Shown: piece after piece, positions 16,881 to 25,247 of the stretch
How positions within the stretch are numbered: the stretch's first letter is position 1
Layout of the letters: each line of letters begins with the position of its first letter
Origin: MH13 sp042140245
GTDB lineage: Bacteria; Pseudomonadota; Alphaproteobacteria; Rhizobiales; MH13
Direction: 5' to 3'
NCBI RefSeq assembly: GCF_042140245.1
Contig: NZ_CP159483.1
Span: 1,054,001 to 1,118,000, forward strand
DNA: 64,000 nucleotides
The notes under the pieces: model-generated
The model's database searches: none
Told to the model about the DNA's origin: nothing
The model's input: only the letters and a program-made list of their open reading frames with translations
Program-made: the position numbers and the translations under genes

Positions 16881-17933
16881 ATGACCAATTCCACCAAACC
16901 AACCCGTCGTTCGGTGCTGGGTGCAGGCGCGCTTGCCGCTGCGCTGACACTGGGCGTTGTTGGCGCACCGGCCACCACCCAAGCTCAGGATGCACAGGAT
17001 TATTTGCTGGCGACAGCTTCCACTGGCGGCACCTACTATCCGGTGGGTGTTGCACTTTCCACCTTGATCAAGGTGCGTTTGCAACCTTCGATGGGCATCA
17101 ACGTTTCGGCGATCAACTCCGCAGGATCGGGTGAGAACATTGCGCTGCTGCGCGACAATGAAGCTCAGTTTGCCATCGTTCAGGGTCTGTTTGGTGCTTA
17201 CGCTGCCACTGGTACCGGGCCGCTGGCCGATGCGGGCCCGCAGGAGAGCCTGCGCTCAATCACCATGCTTTGGCCGAATGTCGAGCACTTCGTGATCCGC
17301 AGTGAGCACGTCGATACCGGAACGGTTTCTGACATTGAAGCGCTGGCTGGTGAATCCATGTCCATGGGCCGTCAGAACTCCGGTACCATCGGATCCAACC
17401 GCACCATTCTTTCCGGTCTTGGCATTGATATGGATGATTCCTACGAGCTGGTCTTTGCGGGCTATGGCCCGTCGGCGGATGCGCTGCAGAACGGTCAAAT
17501 TGTTGGCATGTCAACGCCGGCTGGTGCGCCGGTTGGTGCGGTGTCCCGCGCCTTTGCTGCGATGGGTGACGATATTGCTCTGCTCAATTTCACCGATGAA
17601 CAGATGGCTGCGGCCAACGGCGATTTCGATGAGCTTTGGACCCGCTACACCATTGCAGCTGGCACCTATCCGGGTGTTGATGAAGATGTGCAGACCATCG
17701 CTCAGCCAAACTTCCTGATGGTGCGTGATGATCTGCCGGAAGAGACGATCTACGAGATCACCAAAACGATCTATGAGAACCTCGCCTTCCTCCAGGGCAT
17801 TCACCCAGCCACCAATGCGATGAGCTTGGACGCTGCGATTGCCGGTCTTCCACTGCCACTGCACCCTGGTGCGATCCGCTACTATGAAGAAGCGGGCGTG
17901 GACATTCCGGACCGCTTGCGCCCGGTGATGTAA
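16881..17933 (+). CDS. TAXI-family TRAP transporter substrate-binding protein
   Basis: 350-aa periplasmic receptor of a TRAP-TAXI importer. ATG 16881 is chosen for its GAGGGAG ribosome site. The N-terminus TRRSVLGAGALAAAL is a twin-arginine signal, cleaved near TQAQ. TAXI hallmark STGGTYYPVGVALSTLI opens the mature protein and SAINSAGSGENIALL follows; the middle has MSMGRQNSGTIGSNRTIL. The substrate (dicarboxylate, amino acid or other) is unknown. Downstream is the fused TRAP permease, separated by 134 bases that contain an inverted repeat. Confidence 0.92.
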   Translation: MTNSTKPTRRSVLGAGALAAALTLGVVGAPATTQAQDAQDYLLATASTGGTYYPVGVALSTLIKVRLQPSMGINVSAINSAGSGENIALLRDNEAQFAIVQGLFGAYAATGTGPLADAGPQESLRSITMLWPNVEHFVIRSEHVDTGTVSDIEALAGESMSMGRQNSGTIGSNRTILSGLGIDMDDSYELVFAGYGPSADALQNGQIVGMSTPAGAPVGAVSRAFAAMGDDIALLNFTDEQMAAANGDFDELWTRYTIAAGTYPGVDEDVQTIAQPNFLMVRDDLPEETIYEITKTIYENLAFLQGIHPATNAMSLDAAIAGLPLPLHPGAIRYYEEAGVDIPDRLRPVM

Positions 17934-18021
17934 AGCCTAACGACGATGCGATGGCCGGATGTGATCTGGCCTTCCTTCCTCCTAGGACGCCTTATCTCAG
18001 ATCGACGACAATATGAGCTGG

Positions 18022-18044
18022 ATGGCCGGGTGAAGCCCGGCCAT
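18022..18044. repeat. intergenic inverted repeat ATGGCCGGG...CCCGGCCAT
   Basis: Perfect nine-base arms ATGGCCGGG / CCCGGCCAT with loop TGAAG, located between the TAXI receptor and the TRAP permease. A very similar element with the same ATGGCC core is at 44833-44857. Likely a dispersed intergenic palindrome forming an mRNA hairpin; there is no T tract, so it is not a classical terminator. Confidence 0.7.
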
Positions 18045-18067
18045 GACGCTTCGTGGAAGGATGCAAG

Positions 18068-20203
18068 ATGTCTGATGCGCCCGCTGACAAACCGAGCATC
18101 CAGATAGAAGACGACCATATGGAAGACGAAACCCGGTCGCTCGACGCTGGGTTGATCGGCCTGGTGTTCTCCGGCCTGGCGCTGGCGGTGTCGATCTTCC
18201 ACCTCTACGCCAATTTCATCGGCACCATGTCGACCTTCTGGCTAACCGGCATCCACTTTGCTGGGTTCGCCATGCTGGCGTCCATGCGCTACCCGATGAT
18301 CCGAACGCGCAGTGTCGGCGCGCGCCGTGCGGTGCTTGCCTTCGATATGGCGTTCGGCATCGTGGTTTCGGTGGCCACGTTGCTTTTGATCGCCTCGGAA
18401 AACGCCATCTATGCGCGCGGCGTGTCGCTGGCCCCGCAAGAATGGCTCTATGCGATCATCGTCATCATCGGTGCGATTGAGCTGACCCGCCGCGCCACCG
18501 GCGTGATCATCCCGATCCTGATCATCTTGGCGCTGACCTATCCCGCTTTCTGGGGTCAGCATTTGGACAATGTGTTCCGCTTTGGCGGGCTGTCGGTGGA
18601 GACCATCGTGTTCCGCACGATCTTCACCGATGAGGGCATGTTCGGAACGATTGCCAACATCTCCGCGACATTTGTGTTCCTCTTCATTCTGTTTGGGGCG
18701 TTTCTGGTGCGATCCGGCGCCGGTGAATTCATCATCGATTTGGCGCGCGCTGTGGCTGGCAAGTTTATCGGTGGGCCAGGCTATGTGGCCGTCTTTTCCT
18801 CCGGCCTTACGGGAACAATCTCCGGTTCTGCCGTGGCCAACACCGTGTCCACGGGCGTCATCACCATTCCGCTCATGAAACGCTCGGGCTTTCCACCGCG
18901 TTTTGCTGCTGGGGTGGAGGCGGCCAGTTCGACGGGTGGACAGCTGATGCCGCCGATCATGGGCGCCGGGGCCTTCGTGATGGCGAGCTACACACAGATC
19001 CCCTATCTCGACATCGTCGCGGTGAGCTTCCTGCCCGCGATGGTCTATTTCCTCTCTGTTGGTTTCTTCGTCCGCATTGAAGCCAAGAAGCTGAACATGC
19101 AGGTGGCCGCTGATGATGCGCCTTCAGCCATGGACGTGCTGAAACGGGGTGGTCCATCATTCCTGATCCCGGTGATCACGTTGATCAGCTTGTTAATCTA
19201 CGGCTTCACACCGGTGTTCGCGGCGATTTGGGCAATCCTCTCGGTGATCGTCGCCAGTTGGCTGACCCCGAACAAGATGGGCCCCAAAGCGATCATCGAA
19301 GCGCTGATCTTGGGCGCCAAAAACATGATCATGACAGGCGTCTTGCTGGTTGCTGTCGGCGCCATGGTGAACGTGATCGCCATGACCGGCATCGGCAACA
19401 CGTTCAGTCTGATGATCGCCGATTGGGCCGGTGGCAATTTGATGATCGCCATCGCGCTCATCGCGCTTGCCTCCCTGGTGCTGGGCATGGGTCTGCCGGT
19501 GACGGCGGCCTACATCGTGTTGGCCACGCTTTCCGCGCCGGCCCTGCACGCCCTGATCCAAAACGCGCATCTGGTTTCCGCTCTGGTGGATGGCACGATC
19601 CCCGAAGTAGCACGCATGTCGTTCATGCTGGCCGATCCGTCGATCTTGCCGGCCCTGGCCGAACCCATGGCTCGCGAAGACGCCATTGCCCTGGTGCGAG
19701 CCATGCCCCAGGAGTTGTTGACCGTGGTGTATCAGCAAGTGCTTGATCCAGTGCTGATCACCACGGCGCTGCTTTCGGCGCACATGATCATCTTCTGGCT
19801 CTCTCAAGATTCCAACGTCACACCGCCGGTTTGCCTGACAGCCTTTGCCGCGGCGGCGATCGCCAAAACGCGACCCATGGCCACCGGCGTGATGAGCTGG
19901 AAGCTCGCTAAGGGCATTTATTTGATGCCGGTGCTCTTTGCGTACACCAACTTTTTGGGTGGCGACTTGATGGAGTCGCTGTTCATCTTCATGGCCGCGA
20001 CTCTCGGCGTCTACGCGCTCGGTGCCTCCATTGAAGGGCACATGGAGTATCCGCTGAATTGGCCGTTGCGCATCCTGACAGCCGTTTCAGGTGTTGCCCT
20101 GATGTGGCCGAACACGCCGCTTCTTGAAACCGCTGGCGCGTTGGTCGTGCTCGGGATTCTGGCCTGGAGCATCAAGAAAGACAGGGAACGGCAGGCCGCG
20201 TAA
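18068..20203 (+). CDS. TRAP transporter fused permease (DctQM type, TAXI-associated)
   Basis: 711-aa inner-membrane protein combining the small (4-helix) and large (12-helix) TRAP permease subunits. ATG 18068 follows the ribosome site GTGGAAGGA by about six bases. N-terminal helices cover about residues 25-165; the DctM part is marked by GGPGYVAVFSSGLTGTISGS, EAASSTGGQLMPPIMGAGAF and MGLPVTAAYIVLATL, all typical of fused TRAP permeases. Works with the TAXI receptor upstream, driving uptake by an ion gradient. A weak terminator follows the stop codon. Confidence 0.93.
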   Translation: MSDAPADKPSIQIEDDHMEDETRSLDAGLIGLVFSGLALAVSIFHLYANFIGTMSTFWLTGIHFAGFAMLASMRYPMIRTRSVGARRAVLAFDMAFGIVVSVATLLLIASENAIYARGVSLAPQEWLYAIIVIIGAIELTRRATGVIIPILIILALTYPAFWGQHLDNVFRFGGLSVETIVFRTIFTDEGMFGTIANISATFVFLFILFGAFLVRSGAGEFIIDLARAVAGKFIGGPGYVAVFSSGLTGTISGSAVANTVSTGVITIPLMKRSGFPPRFAAGVEAASSTGGQLMPPIMGAGAFVMASYTQIPYLDIVAVSFLPAMVYFLSVGFFVRIEAKKLNMQVAADDAPSAMDVLKRGGPSFLIPVITLISLLIYGFTPVFAAIWAILSVIVASWLTPNKMGPKAIIEALILGAKNMIMTGVLLVAVGAMVNVIAMTGIGNTFSLMIADWAGGNLMIAIALIALASLVLGMGLPVTAAYIVLATLSAPALHALIQNAHLVSALVDGTIPEVARMSFMLADPSILPALAEPMAREDAIALVRAMPQELLTVVYQQVLDPVLITTALLSAHMIIFWLSQDSNVTPPVCLTAFAAAAIAKTRPMATGVMSWKLAKGIYLMPVLFAYTNFLGGDLMESLFIFMAATLGVYALGASIEGHMEYPLNWPLRILTAVSGVALMWPNTPLLETAGALVVLGILAWSIKKDRERQAA

Positions 20204-20207
20204 ATAT

Positions 20208-20228
20208 AGTCTTCGAATAGACTTTTTT
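20208..20228 (+). terminator. putative weak terminator after the TRAP permease gene
   Basis: Five-base stem AGTCT / AGACT with loop TCGAAT followed by six T, starting five bases after the stop codon. The stem is short and AT-rich, so efficiency is doubtful. Confidence 0.45.
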
Positions 20229-20255
20229 GAATATACTGATTTGACACACTATATT
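20227..20255 (+). promoter_or_regulatory. predicted promoter of ORF 20263, apparently leaderless
   Basis: -35 TTGAAT (20227-20232), 17-base spacer, -10 TATATT (20250-20255). A start site about seven bases after the -10 would fall on the ATG at 20263, and no ribosome site precedes that ATG. The -35 box overlaps the T run of the preceding terminator. Confidence 0.5.
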
Positions 20256-20262
20256 TTCAACT

Positions 20263-20814
20263 ATGAGTACGAGTTTTCGGCCGCATGAAGCAACAGAAGA
20301 CAACTATGTATTGCGCATAGTTGCTGCGTTCATTTTCTCATCGGTGATGTTGATTTTTGTGTTCCAAACCCAGCACAGCGGTTTGAAATACATCCTGCTT
20401 ACCACCTTAGGGGTTGAGGTGAAATCGACAGTTCTGTCTGTCAACGACATCGGAGAATTCTCGACGGAAGACATCGTCGACATGGGCATGTCGATCGCTC
20501 GAGACTTTACGGATAATATCGACGATGTCACAGTTAGCTATGTAGACTATCGTGATGTCCGAATCGTCAATTCGTTTCTTGTTCCAAGCAGTCAAAACAC
20601 TCTCCAAGAAGGCGCAGAAGTGACTGTTGTATATTCGAGGCTAAGATCTGACATATTCCTTCCGGCCCGGTCTGTTTCGTCCTACCGCATCGATGCCTGG
20701 ATATTTTCGATTGCGTTAGGGCTAGTCCTCTTTTGTGCAGCAAGCGTGGTCTTCACGGTATTTCGGTGGAAGGCGTTCAGAGCCCGTGTAAGACGGCACG
20801 GCCCACGACGATAA
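20263..20814 (+). CDS. hypothetical two-helix membrane protein (DUF3592-like)
   Basis: 183-aa protein with a transmembrane helix near residues 17-38 (VLRIVAAFIFSSVMLIFVF) and another near 145-168 (IDAWIFSIALGLVLFCAASV), enclosing an extracytoplasmic or cytoplasmic beta-rich region. That region (LSVNDIG..., VTVSYVDYRDVRIVNSF, EGAEVTVVYSRLRSDIF) has the layout of DUF3592 proteins, though similarity is weak. Base composition is clearly AT-richer than neighbours, and the gene has its own promoter and no ribosome site, hinting at acquisition. No function is assigned. It ends 74 bases before the M20 gene. Confidence 0.72.
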   Translation: MSTSFRPHEATEDNYVLRIVAAFIFSSVMLIFVFQTQHSGLKYILLTTLGVEVKSTVLSVNDIGEFSTEDIVDMGMSIARDFTDNIDDVTVSYVDYRDVRIVNSFLVPSSQNTLQEGAEVTVVYSRLRSDIFLPARSVSSYRIDAWIFSIALGLVLFCAASVVFTVFRWKAFRARVRRHGPRR

Positions 20815-20888
20815 CGGTTGGACACTCCAAGATTGGATGCCTGTGACAAACACAGGTATAGTGCAGCGAACACCATTTGGAGACACCA

Positions 20889-22055
20889 ATGCCCGTGAAC
20901 AACCGCCTTGCTGCTCGCGCCGATGCTATCAAAGAGTGGCGGCGTCATCTGCATCAGAACCCAGAAATTATGTACGAGGTGCAGGAGACAGCGGCCTTTG
21001 TGGCTGAGAAGCTGCGTGCGTTCGGCTGCGATGAGGTGGTTGAAGGTCTGGGGAAAACCGGTGTTGTTGGCATCATCAAAGGCACAAAGGGCGACGGGCC
21101 AACCGTGGGCCTTCGCTCCGATATGGACGCACTGCCGATTGAAGAAGAAACTGGTGTGCCTCACGCGTCCACCAAGCCGGGCATGATGCATGCCTGTGGT
21201 CATGATGGGCACACGGCAATGCTGCTTGGTGCTGCCGAACATCTTTGCGAAACACGTGGCTTTGCCGGATCCGTGGCGGTGATCTTCCAGCCTGCTGAGG
21301 AAGGTGGTGCTGGTGCGAAAGCCATGATGGATGACGGACTTTTCGAACGCTTCGGCATCGAAGAGGTCTATGGCATGCATAACTATCCGGGCATTCCGGT
21401 GGGCGAGTTTGCCATGCGCGCCGGGCCAACGATGGCGGCGACGGATATTTTTGAGATTGTTGTGACCGGCGTTGGTGGCCATGCCGCCCGCCCTCATACT
21501 GGCATTGATCCGGTGGTGACCTCCGCGCAGATCATCACCATGCTGCAGACAATCGCCTCACGGAACGCTGATCCGCTGGAGAGCATTGTTGTCTCGGTCA
21601 CCACCATTCATGCTGGCGACGCAGACAATGTGATCCCCGAGCGTGTGAAGCTGACCGGTACGGTGCGTACGCTGATCCCGGAGATGCGGGACCTTGCCGA
21701 GAGGCGCATTGGCGAGATTGTGGAAAGCGTGTCTGCGGCGATGGGCTGCACGGCGGTTCTCGACTATGAGCGCAACTATCCGGTGGTCGTGAACCATGAG
21801 CGCGAAACAGCGTTCGCCGCCACCATTGCTTCAAAAGTTGTCGGTGCCGACAAGGTCGACACTGCGATGGCGCCAGTGATGGGAGGCGAGGATTTCGCCT
21901 TCATGCTGGAAGGGCGTCCTGGTGCGTTCATCTTCACCGGCAATGGTGAGGACTCCGCCAACCTGCATTCGCCACACTATGATTTCAACGACGACATCAT
22001 CCCGTTGGGCGCCAGCTACTGGGTGGAGCTGGTGGAAACCCGGTTGGCTGGATAG
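20889..22055 (+). CDS. M20 family amidohydrolase (hippurate hydrolase/IAA-amino acid hydrolase-like)
   Basis: 388-aa dinuclear metal amidohydrolase that cleaves N-acyl amino acids. ATG 20889 is used because GGAG sits six bases upstream. Motifs: DMDALPIEEETGVPHAS, metal ligands in HACGHDGHTAMLLGAA, the catalytic glutamates in FQPAEEGGAGAKAMM, GMHNYPGIPVGEF, the dimerisation-domain GVGGHAARPHTGIDPV and C-terminal GGEDFAFMLEGRPGAFIF. These match the HipO/AmhX/IAA-hydrolase subgroup, not allantoate amidohydrolase. It lies close to the TAXI/TRAP transporter, which may import its substrate. Followed by a terminator belonging to the opposite strand. Confidence 0.92.
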   Translation: MPVNNRLAARADAIKEWRRHLHQNPEIMYEVQETAAFVAEKLRAFGCDEVVEGLGKTGVVGIIKGTKGDGPTVGLRSDMDALPIEEETGVPHASTKPGMMHACGHDGHTAMLLGAAEHLCETRGFAGSVAVIFQPAEEGGAGAKAMMDDGLFERFGIEEVYGMHNYPGIPVGEFAMRAGPTMAATDIFEIVVTGVGGHAARPHTGIDPVVTSAQIITMLQTIASRNADPLESIVVSVTTIHAGDADNVIPERVKLTGTVRTLIPEMRDLAERRIGEIVESVSAAMGCTAVLDYERNYPVVVNHERETAFAATIASKVVGADKVDTAMAPVMGGEDFAFMLEGRPGAFIFTGNGEDSANLHSPHYDFNDDIIPLGASYWVELVETRLAG

Positions 22056-22057
22056 TC

Positions 22058-22092
22058 AAAAAAGCCCCGGACAGCGCAAGCTGAGCCGGGGC
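22058..22092 (-). terminator. rho-independent terminator of the MipA-like gene
   Basis: Arms GCCCCGG / CCGGGGC (22064-22070, 22086-22092) with an inner mini-stem AGC/GCT, and a run of six A on the plus strand that becomes a T run on the minus transcript. It lies 21 bases beyond the MipA stop and just past the convergent M20 stop. Confidence 0.85.
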
Positions 22093-22113
22093 CCTGGTGA
22101 GCAATGCGCTGTC

Positions 22114-22959
22114 TTAAAAGCTAAATCCGCGCGTCACGCCAAACATCACTGAGAACTGATTGGCGCTGCCTGGCCCATCAACGATCGGGCTATCGGCGGC
22201 ATCCCCAATCAGTCGCTCATAGCCAAGGCTGGTGTTGGCGGCCCAGTTTTCGTTGATCGCGTAGATCGCGTTGACATTGGCGCCGATGCTCTTGAAGCCG
22301 CCCTCAGCATTGTAGACGCCATAGGCGCTGTTGGCGGCTTGGGTGGCGTTGATGCCAAAGTAAGACTGCATGTAATCATCGTCAGCCCAACTGGCCGTGA
22401 TGCCCGGCACCAGCGTGATCTGCTGCGTCACCGGCACAAAAGTGCTCAGACCAAAATCAGCCACCGCGCCGTCATGGCCGTCAGCTATGTCTTGGCCGAA
22501 CGATGCCGTCGCGAGGGCCGGTCCAAGGCGCAGATTGACAAAAGCGCCTGGCAGGATGCTGGAATCCACATCGCCAAGACCTGCCAGCGCCGCGTTGTTG
22601 TCTTGGTCACGCCCGAAATCAAACGCAACGCGCGGACCAAAGCCAACGCTCCATGCCCCGCCAGCGCTGTTGTACTCTGCCAGATTGTAGCTAAGCGCGA
22701 ACGGGGTGAAGTTGAAGCCGAGCACATTGCTCGCGGTGATAACGGGCAGGACCATCACCTCATACTCATCAGAGCCTTGATAGTCAGGGCTGAAACCTGC
22801 GCCAAGGCCAAGGCGCACTTCCCCAGGCTGGCCGTTTTGGCCGAAAAAGTGCCAACCTTGTTGAACCCGCTCAAGCGATGCTTGCGCCAGAGCGGGAGTC
22901 GCTACGAGGCTGGCAAGAGCTGTGGCTACACAAAGCTTTGCGGCTAAAGTCTTGGTCAT
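22114..22959 (-). CDS. MipA/OmpV family outer-membrane protein
   Basis: 281-aa beta-barrel protein. ATG 22959 is preferred because GGAGAG lies about seven bases upstream and it begins a signal peptide (MTKTLAAKLCVATALASLVA, cleavage after ALA). The mature part has MipA/OmpV character: EVRLGLGAGFSPDYQGSDEY near the N-terminus, alternating hydrophobic strands, and a C-terminal FSVMFGVTRGFSF ending in the aromatic residue required for BAM insertion. MipA was named for MltA interaction in E. coli, but most homologues are uncharacterised porin-like scaffolds. Monocistronic with its own terminator. Confidence 0.88.
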   Translation of the reverse strand: MTKTLAAKLCVATALASLVATPALAQASLERVQQGWHFFGQNGQPGEVRLGLGAGFSPDYQGSDEYEVMVLPVITASNVLGFNFTPFALSYNLAEYNSAGGAWSVGFGPRVAFDFGRDQDNNAALAGLGDVDSSILPGAFVNLRLGPALATASFGQDIADGHDGAVADFGLSTFVPVTQQITLVPGITASWADDDYMQSYFGINATQAANSAYGVYNAEGGFKSIGANVNAIYAINENWAANTSLGYERLIGDAADSPIVDGPGSANQFSVMFGVTRGFSF

Positions 22960-23285
22960 TGGGGGACTCTCCAAGGGGTGATTGCATCGATGCGCCAACC
23001 ATCAGCGTCGCGACGAAGCGGTCTGTTTCGCTGGTCGTTGGGCGCATCATTCTCTGTCCTCTTGCGTAGCCGACAGGTCGTGAGTTCACCGTTAATGTTT
23101 GGTCATCTTTTCTGATCAGATGCTAACGATCTGATGCATTGGTGATATGAGAAGCGCCACAGTCTCTTTCTTTAACATATTGAATTAAATGACTTTTCAT
23201 TCATGCTTTGAGCAACCGGACTTGCGTTTCTCAGGCACTCCTGCCAGAGCGAGATCTGTGCGCAATGGTCAACACTTGGTAAACG
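22960..23285. promoter_or_regulatory. divergent intergenic region with inverted repeat 23115-23135
   Basis: 326 bases between the MipA-like and TauE genes; no credible ORF. It contains ATCAGAT-N7-ATCTGAT (23115-23121 and 23129-23135), a possible operator for either gene. The flanks are AT-rich, in keeping with a promoter region. Confidence 0.35.
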
Positions 23286-24062
23286 ATGCAAGCCCTCGCC
23301 GGTATTGAAAGTCTTCTGCCAGACGGCTTGTCGCTTGGCTTCGCCGCTCTTCTCGTTGTCACCGCTTTTTTTACCGCCGCTCTGACTGCTGCGTTTGGTA
23401 TCGGTGGCGGTGTGGCCTTGCTTGCGGTGATGGCGTCCGTTGTGCCGGTGGCGGTGCTGATCCCGGTGCATGGTGTTGTTCAACTGGGTGCCAATGCTGG
23501 CCGTGCGCTGGTCCAACTGCGCCAAGTCGTCTGGCCAATGCTTGGCATCTTCACGGTTGGCGCGCTCATCGGTGCGCTGATCGGAGGGCAGCTGGTGGTG
23601 ACCCTGCCGGAGACGCTTCTCAAAACCTTTGTCGGCCTATTTGTGCTCTTCACGCTCTGGGCCCCGAAGGTGAAGGGCGCCAAGGGCGGCCCGTTCGGGC
23701 TGGTGGTTGGCGGGGTGTTTGCCACCATTCTCACCATGTTTGTTGGTGCCACTGGGCCGTTTGTTGCCGCTCTTCTTGCGCCTCGTCTGGATGATCGCAA
23801 ACAGTATGCGGGCACACATGCCGCTGCGATGGTGATGCAGCACGGATTGAAGGTGGTGGTGTTCGGCTTTCTGGGGTTTGCTTTCGGTGCCTGGGTGCCG
23901 GTTATGGTGGCCATGGTCGCGGCCGGTTTTTTGGGTACTTTGCTTGGCACCAAACTGCTGCACGCCTTGCCGGAAAAAGCGTTTCGCGCTGCCTTCAAAG
24001 GGGTCCTGACACTGCTCGCGGTCCAGCTGATTGCCTCGGCCGCGTGGGTTTGGCTCAGCTAA
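23286..24062 (+). CDS. TauE/SafE family anion exporter
   Basis: 258-aa polytopic membrane protein, about eight helices, of the sulfite exporter TauE/SafE family. It shows the two internal repeat signatures: ALTAAFGIGGGVALLAVMA near the N-terminus and TMFVGATGPFVAALLAPRL in the second half, both followed by hydrophobic helices. Members export sulfite, sulfoacetate or other anions; no sulfonate genes are nearby to fix the substrate. Converges with a small exported protein gene across a strong hairpin. Confidence 0.87.
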   Translation: MQALAGIESLLPDGLSLGFAALLVVTAFFTAALTAAFGIGGGVALLAVMASVVPVAVLIPVHGVVQLGANAGRALVQLRQVVWPMLGIFTVGALIGALIGGQLVVTLPETLLKTFVGLFVLFTLWAPKVKGAKGGPFGLVVGGVFATILTMFVGATGPFVAALLAPRLDDRKQYAGTHAAAMVMQHGLKVVVFGFLGFAFGAWVPVMVAMVAAGFLGTLLGTKLLHALPEKAFRAAFKGVLTLLAVQLIASAAWVWLS

Positions 24063-24083
24063 TGTGTTGGGCCCATGGAAAAT

Positions 24084-24115
24084 GGCAGAAGCCTGCCAGG
24101 GAACAGGCTTCTGCC
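24084..24115. terminator. hairpin between convergent genes (probable bidirectional terminator)
   Basis: Perfect 12-base arms GGCAGAAGCCTG / CAGGCTTCTGCC with an eight-base loop, 21 bases after the TauE stop. There is no T tract on either strand, so it may act as an mRNA end-protecting or factor-assisted element. Confidence 0.6.
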
Positions 24116-24172
24116 GTAGTGGCCGATCCGTGAAGCGTGGGGCAAACGAGGGCGGATCGGCGCGTATGGCGT

Positions 24173-24442
24173 TCAACCGCGCGTGGCGCGGTAACGCACA
24201 TTCTCTTGTTTTGTTGTGTCGGTGACAGCGACAAGCTTGTCGCCTGATCGTGTATTGCCTTGCAGAAGCGTGCTTTCGTTCGCCGAGGCCACCAAACCTG
24301 TGCTCTGATCCGCCGCGACGACTTTGATCTCTGTCTTGGAGATTTCAAACAATCCGCTTGCCAAAATAGGGCTCGCCAAGGTGACGATTGGTAAGGCGGC
24401 AGCGAACACAACGCTCAATGTGGCTTTGCGGTAGGTCATCAT
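24173..24442 (-). CDS. small exported hypothetical protein
   Basis: 89 aa from the ATG at 24442 (ATGAGG ribosome-like sequence just upstream); a start at 24475 is less likely. It begins with a signal peptide (MMTYRKATLSVVFAAALPIV, cleavage near LAS) and has a short mature domain with SKTEIKVVAADQSTGLVASA and TKQENVRYRATRG. I do not recognise a family. It follows another small exported protein on the same strand, separated by a strong hairpin, so the two may be related in expression or function. Confidence 0.6.
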   Translation of the reverse strand: MMTYRKATLSVVFAAALPIVTLASPILASGLFEISKTEIKVVAADQSTGLVASANESTLLQGNTRSGDKLVAVTDTTKQENVRYRATRG

Positions 24443-24472
24443 AAACCTCATGCGCGCCTTGCAAGCCAAGAT

Positions 24473-24506
24473 CACCTGGTGGGGAGGGAGGAGGCCCCAC
24501 CAGGTG
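24473..24506 (-). terminator. long hairpin between two small exported protein genes
   Basis: Perfect 12-base arms CACCTGGTGGGG / CCCCACCAGGTG with loop AGGGAGGAGG; outer CCAAG/CTTGG pairing extends the stem. It lies 14 bases after the stop of the upstream minus-strand gene, with no clear T tract. Likely a terminator or mRNA stabiliser. Confidence 0.65.
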
Positions 24507-24520
24507 TCTGTGGTCTTGGT

Positions 24521-24802
24521 TTAGTTGAGGACGCGAACACCCTTCAGTGTGTTGTCCTGGCCGATGTCGATGCGAACTTTGTCGCCGGCAGCAGCGCGTG
24601 CTGGGAAGGCAAAGTACTCAACTGACTGGTCAAGCGTGTGACCGGTCGACAGGTTGATCGTTCCGGCGGCGCGATCAACGGAGACAATGCTGGCATCGAA
24701 GTCATAAAGGCCGTCGCGGTCTGAGTTGCCAGCCAAAGCTGGTGTTGCGGCAGCGCCGAAAGCAACGGCCAGAGCAGCAGTGGTGAGAGCGAATTTTTTC
24801 AT
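24521..24802 (-). CDS. small periplasmic protein (DUF1344-like)
   Basis: 93 aa with a textbook signal peptide (MKKFALTTAALAVAFGAAAT, cleavage after ALA). The mature part, about 68 residues, is a predicted small beta barrel: FDASIVSVDRAAGTINLSTG, then VEYFAFPARAAAGDKVRIDI. The 'sigma-vdrAAGTInLs..G' pattern resembles DUF1344 domains found in rhizobial exported proteins; role unknown. Upstream region is AT-rich and likely contains its promoter. Confidence 0.7.
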   Translation of the reverse strand: MKKFALTTAALAVAFGAAATPALAGNSDRDGLYDFDASIVSVDRAAGTINLSTGHTLDQSVEYFAFPARAAAGDKVRIDIGQDNTLKGVRVLN

Positions 24803-25247
24803 GTTACTTAGTCCTTTTTCTTGAAAAGATCTTGGTCTTTTCTTTTGCGTTGTTGAAGAGACGCTGTGTCTCGTTCGATGAGTTGAAGATATTCCGATCT
24901 GGAAAATTCACAAGCGGGGTGGCTGTCACATGGCGTCACGCGGACGTGAGGTGGCTGCGACCGGTCGGTGAAGGGCGCGTGAAGTGGCTCGTAAAAGCGT
25001 TGCCAAAGCCCCGCATTTGCCGTCTCAGACCACTGACGGGTTCACACGAGATCCGTGATCAGTGGGCTGAGGGGCGCAATTTCACGTTCCGCATTTTTGT
25101 GATGTGACGTCTTTTTTTGCCTGCCTGACGGGACCGGGATGTCTCACTGACCCTCTTTGATCGCGAGCGCGTGAGCGGTTTGGTGCACTGGGTGCGCTTT
25201 TGGTGCGATTTCCGCCATCGTGAACCTTTTGGTTGACCGACTCTTTA
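24803..25247. other. intergenic region without a convincing gene
   Basis: About 445 bases between the small periplasmic protein and the ArsR operator. A 91-codon open frame at 24832-25107 has no ribosome site, unusual composition and no recognisable features, so I do not call it. Nothing else stands out beyond the promoter-proximal AT-rich stretch upstream of 24802. Confidence 0.4.

Noticed and set aside
20889..22055. M20 hydrolase as the missing allantoate amidohydrolase
   Set aside because: Motifs fit the HipO/IAA-hydrolase branch and it sits beside a TAXI-TRAP transporter, far from the purine genes.
24832..25107. 91-codon plus-strand open frame
   Set aside because: No ribosome site, no recognisable features and implausible composition; overlaps the presumed promoter of the small periplasmic protein.
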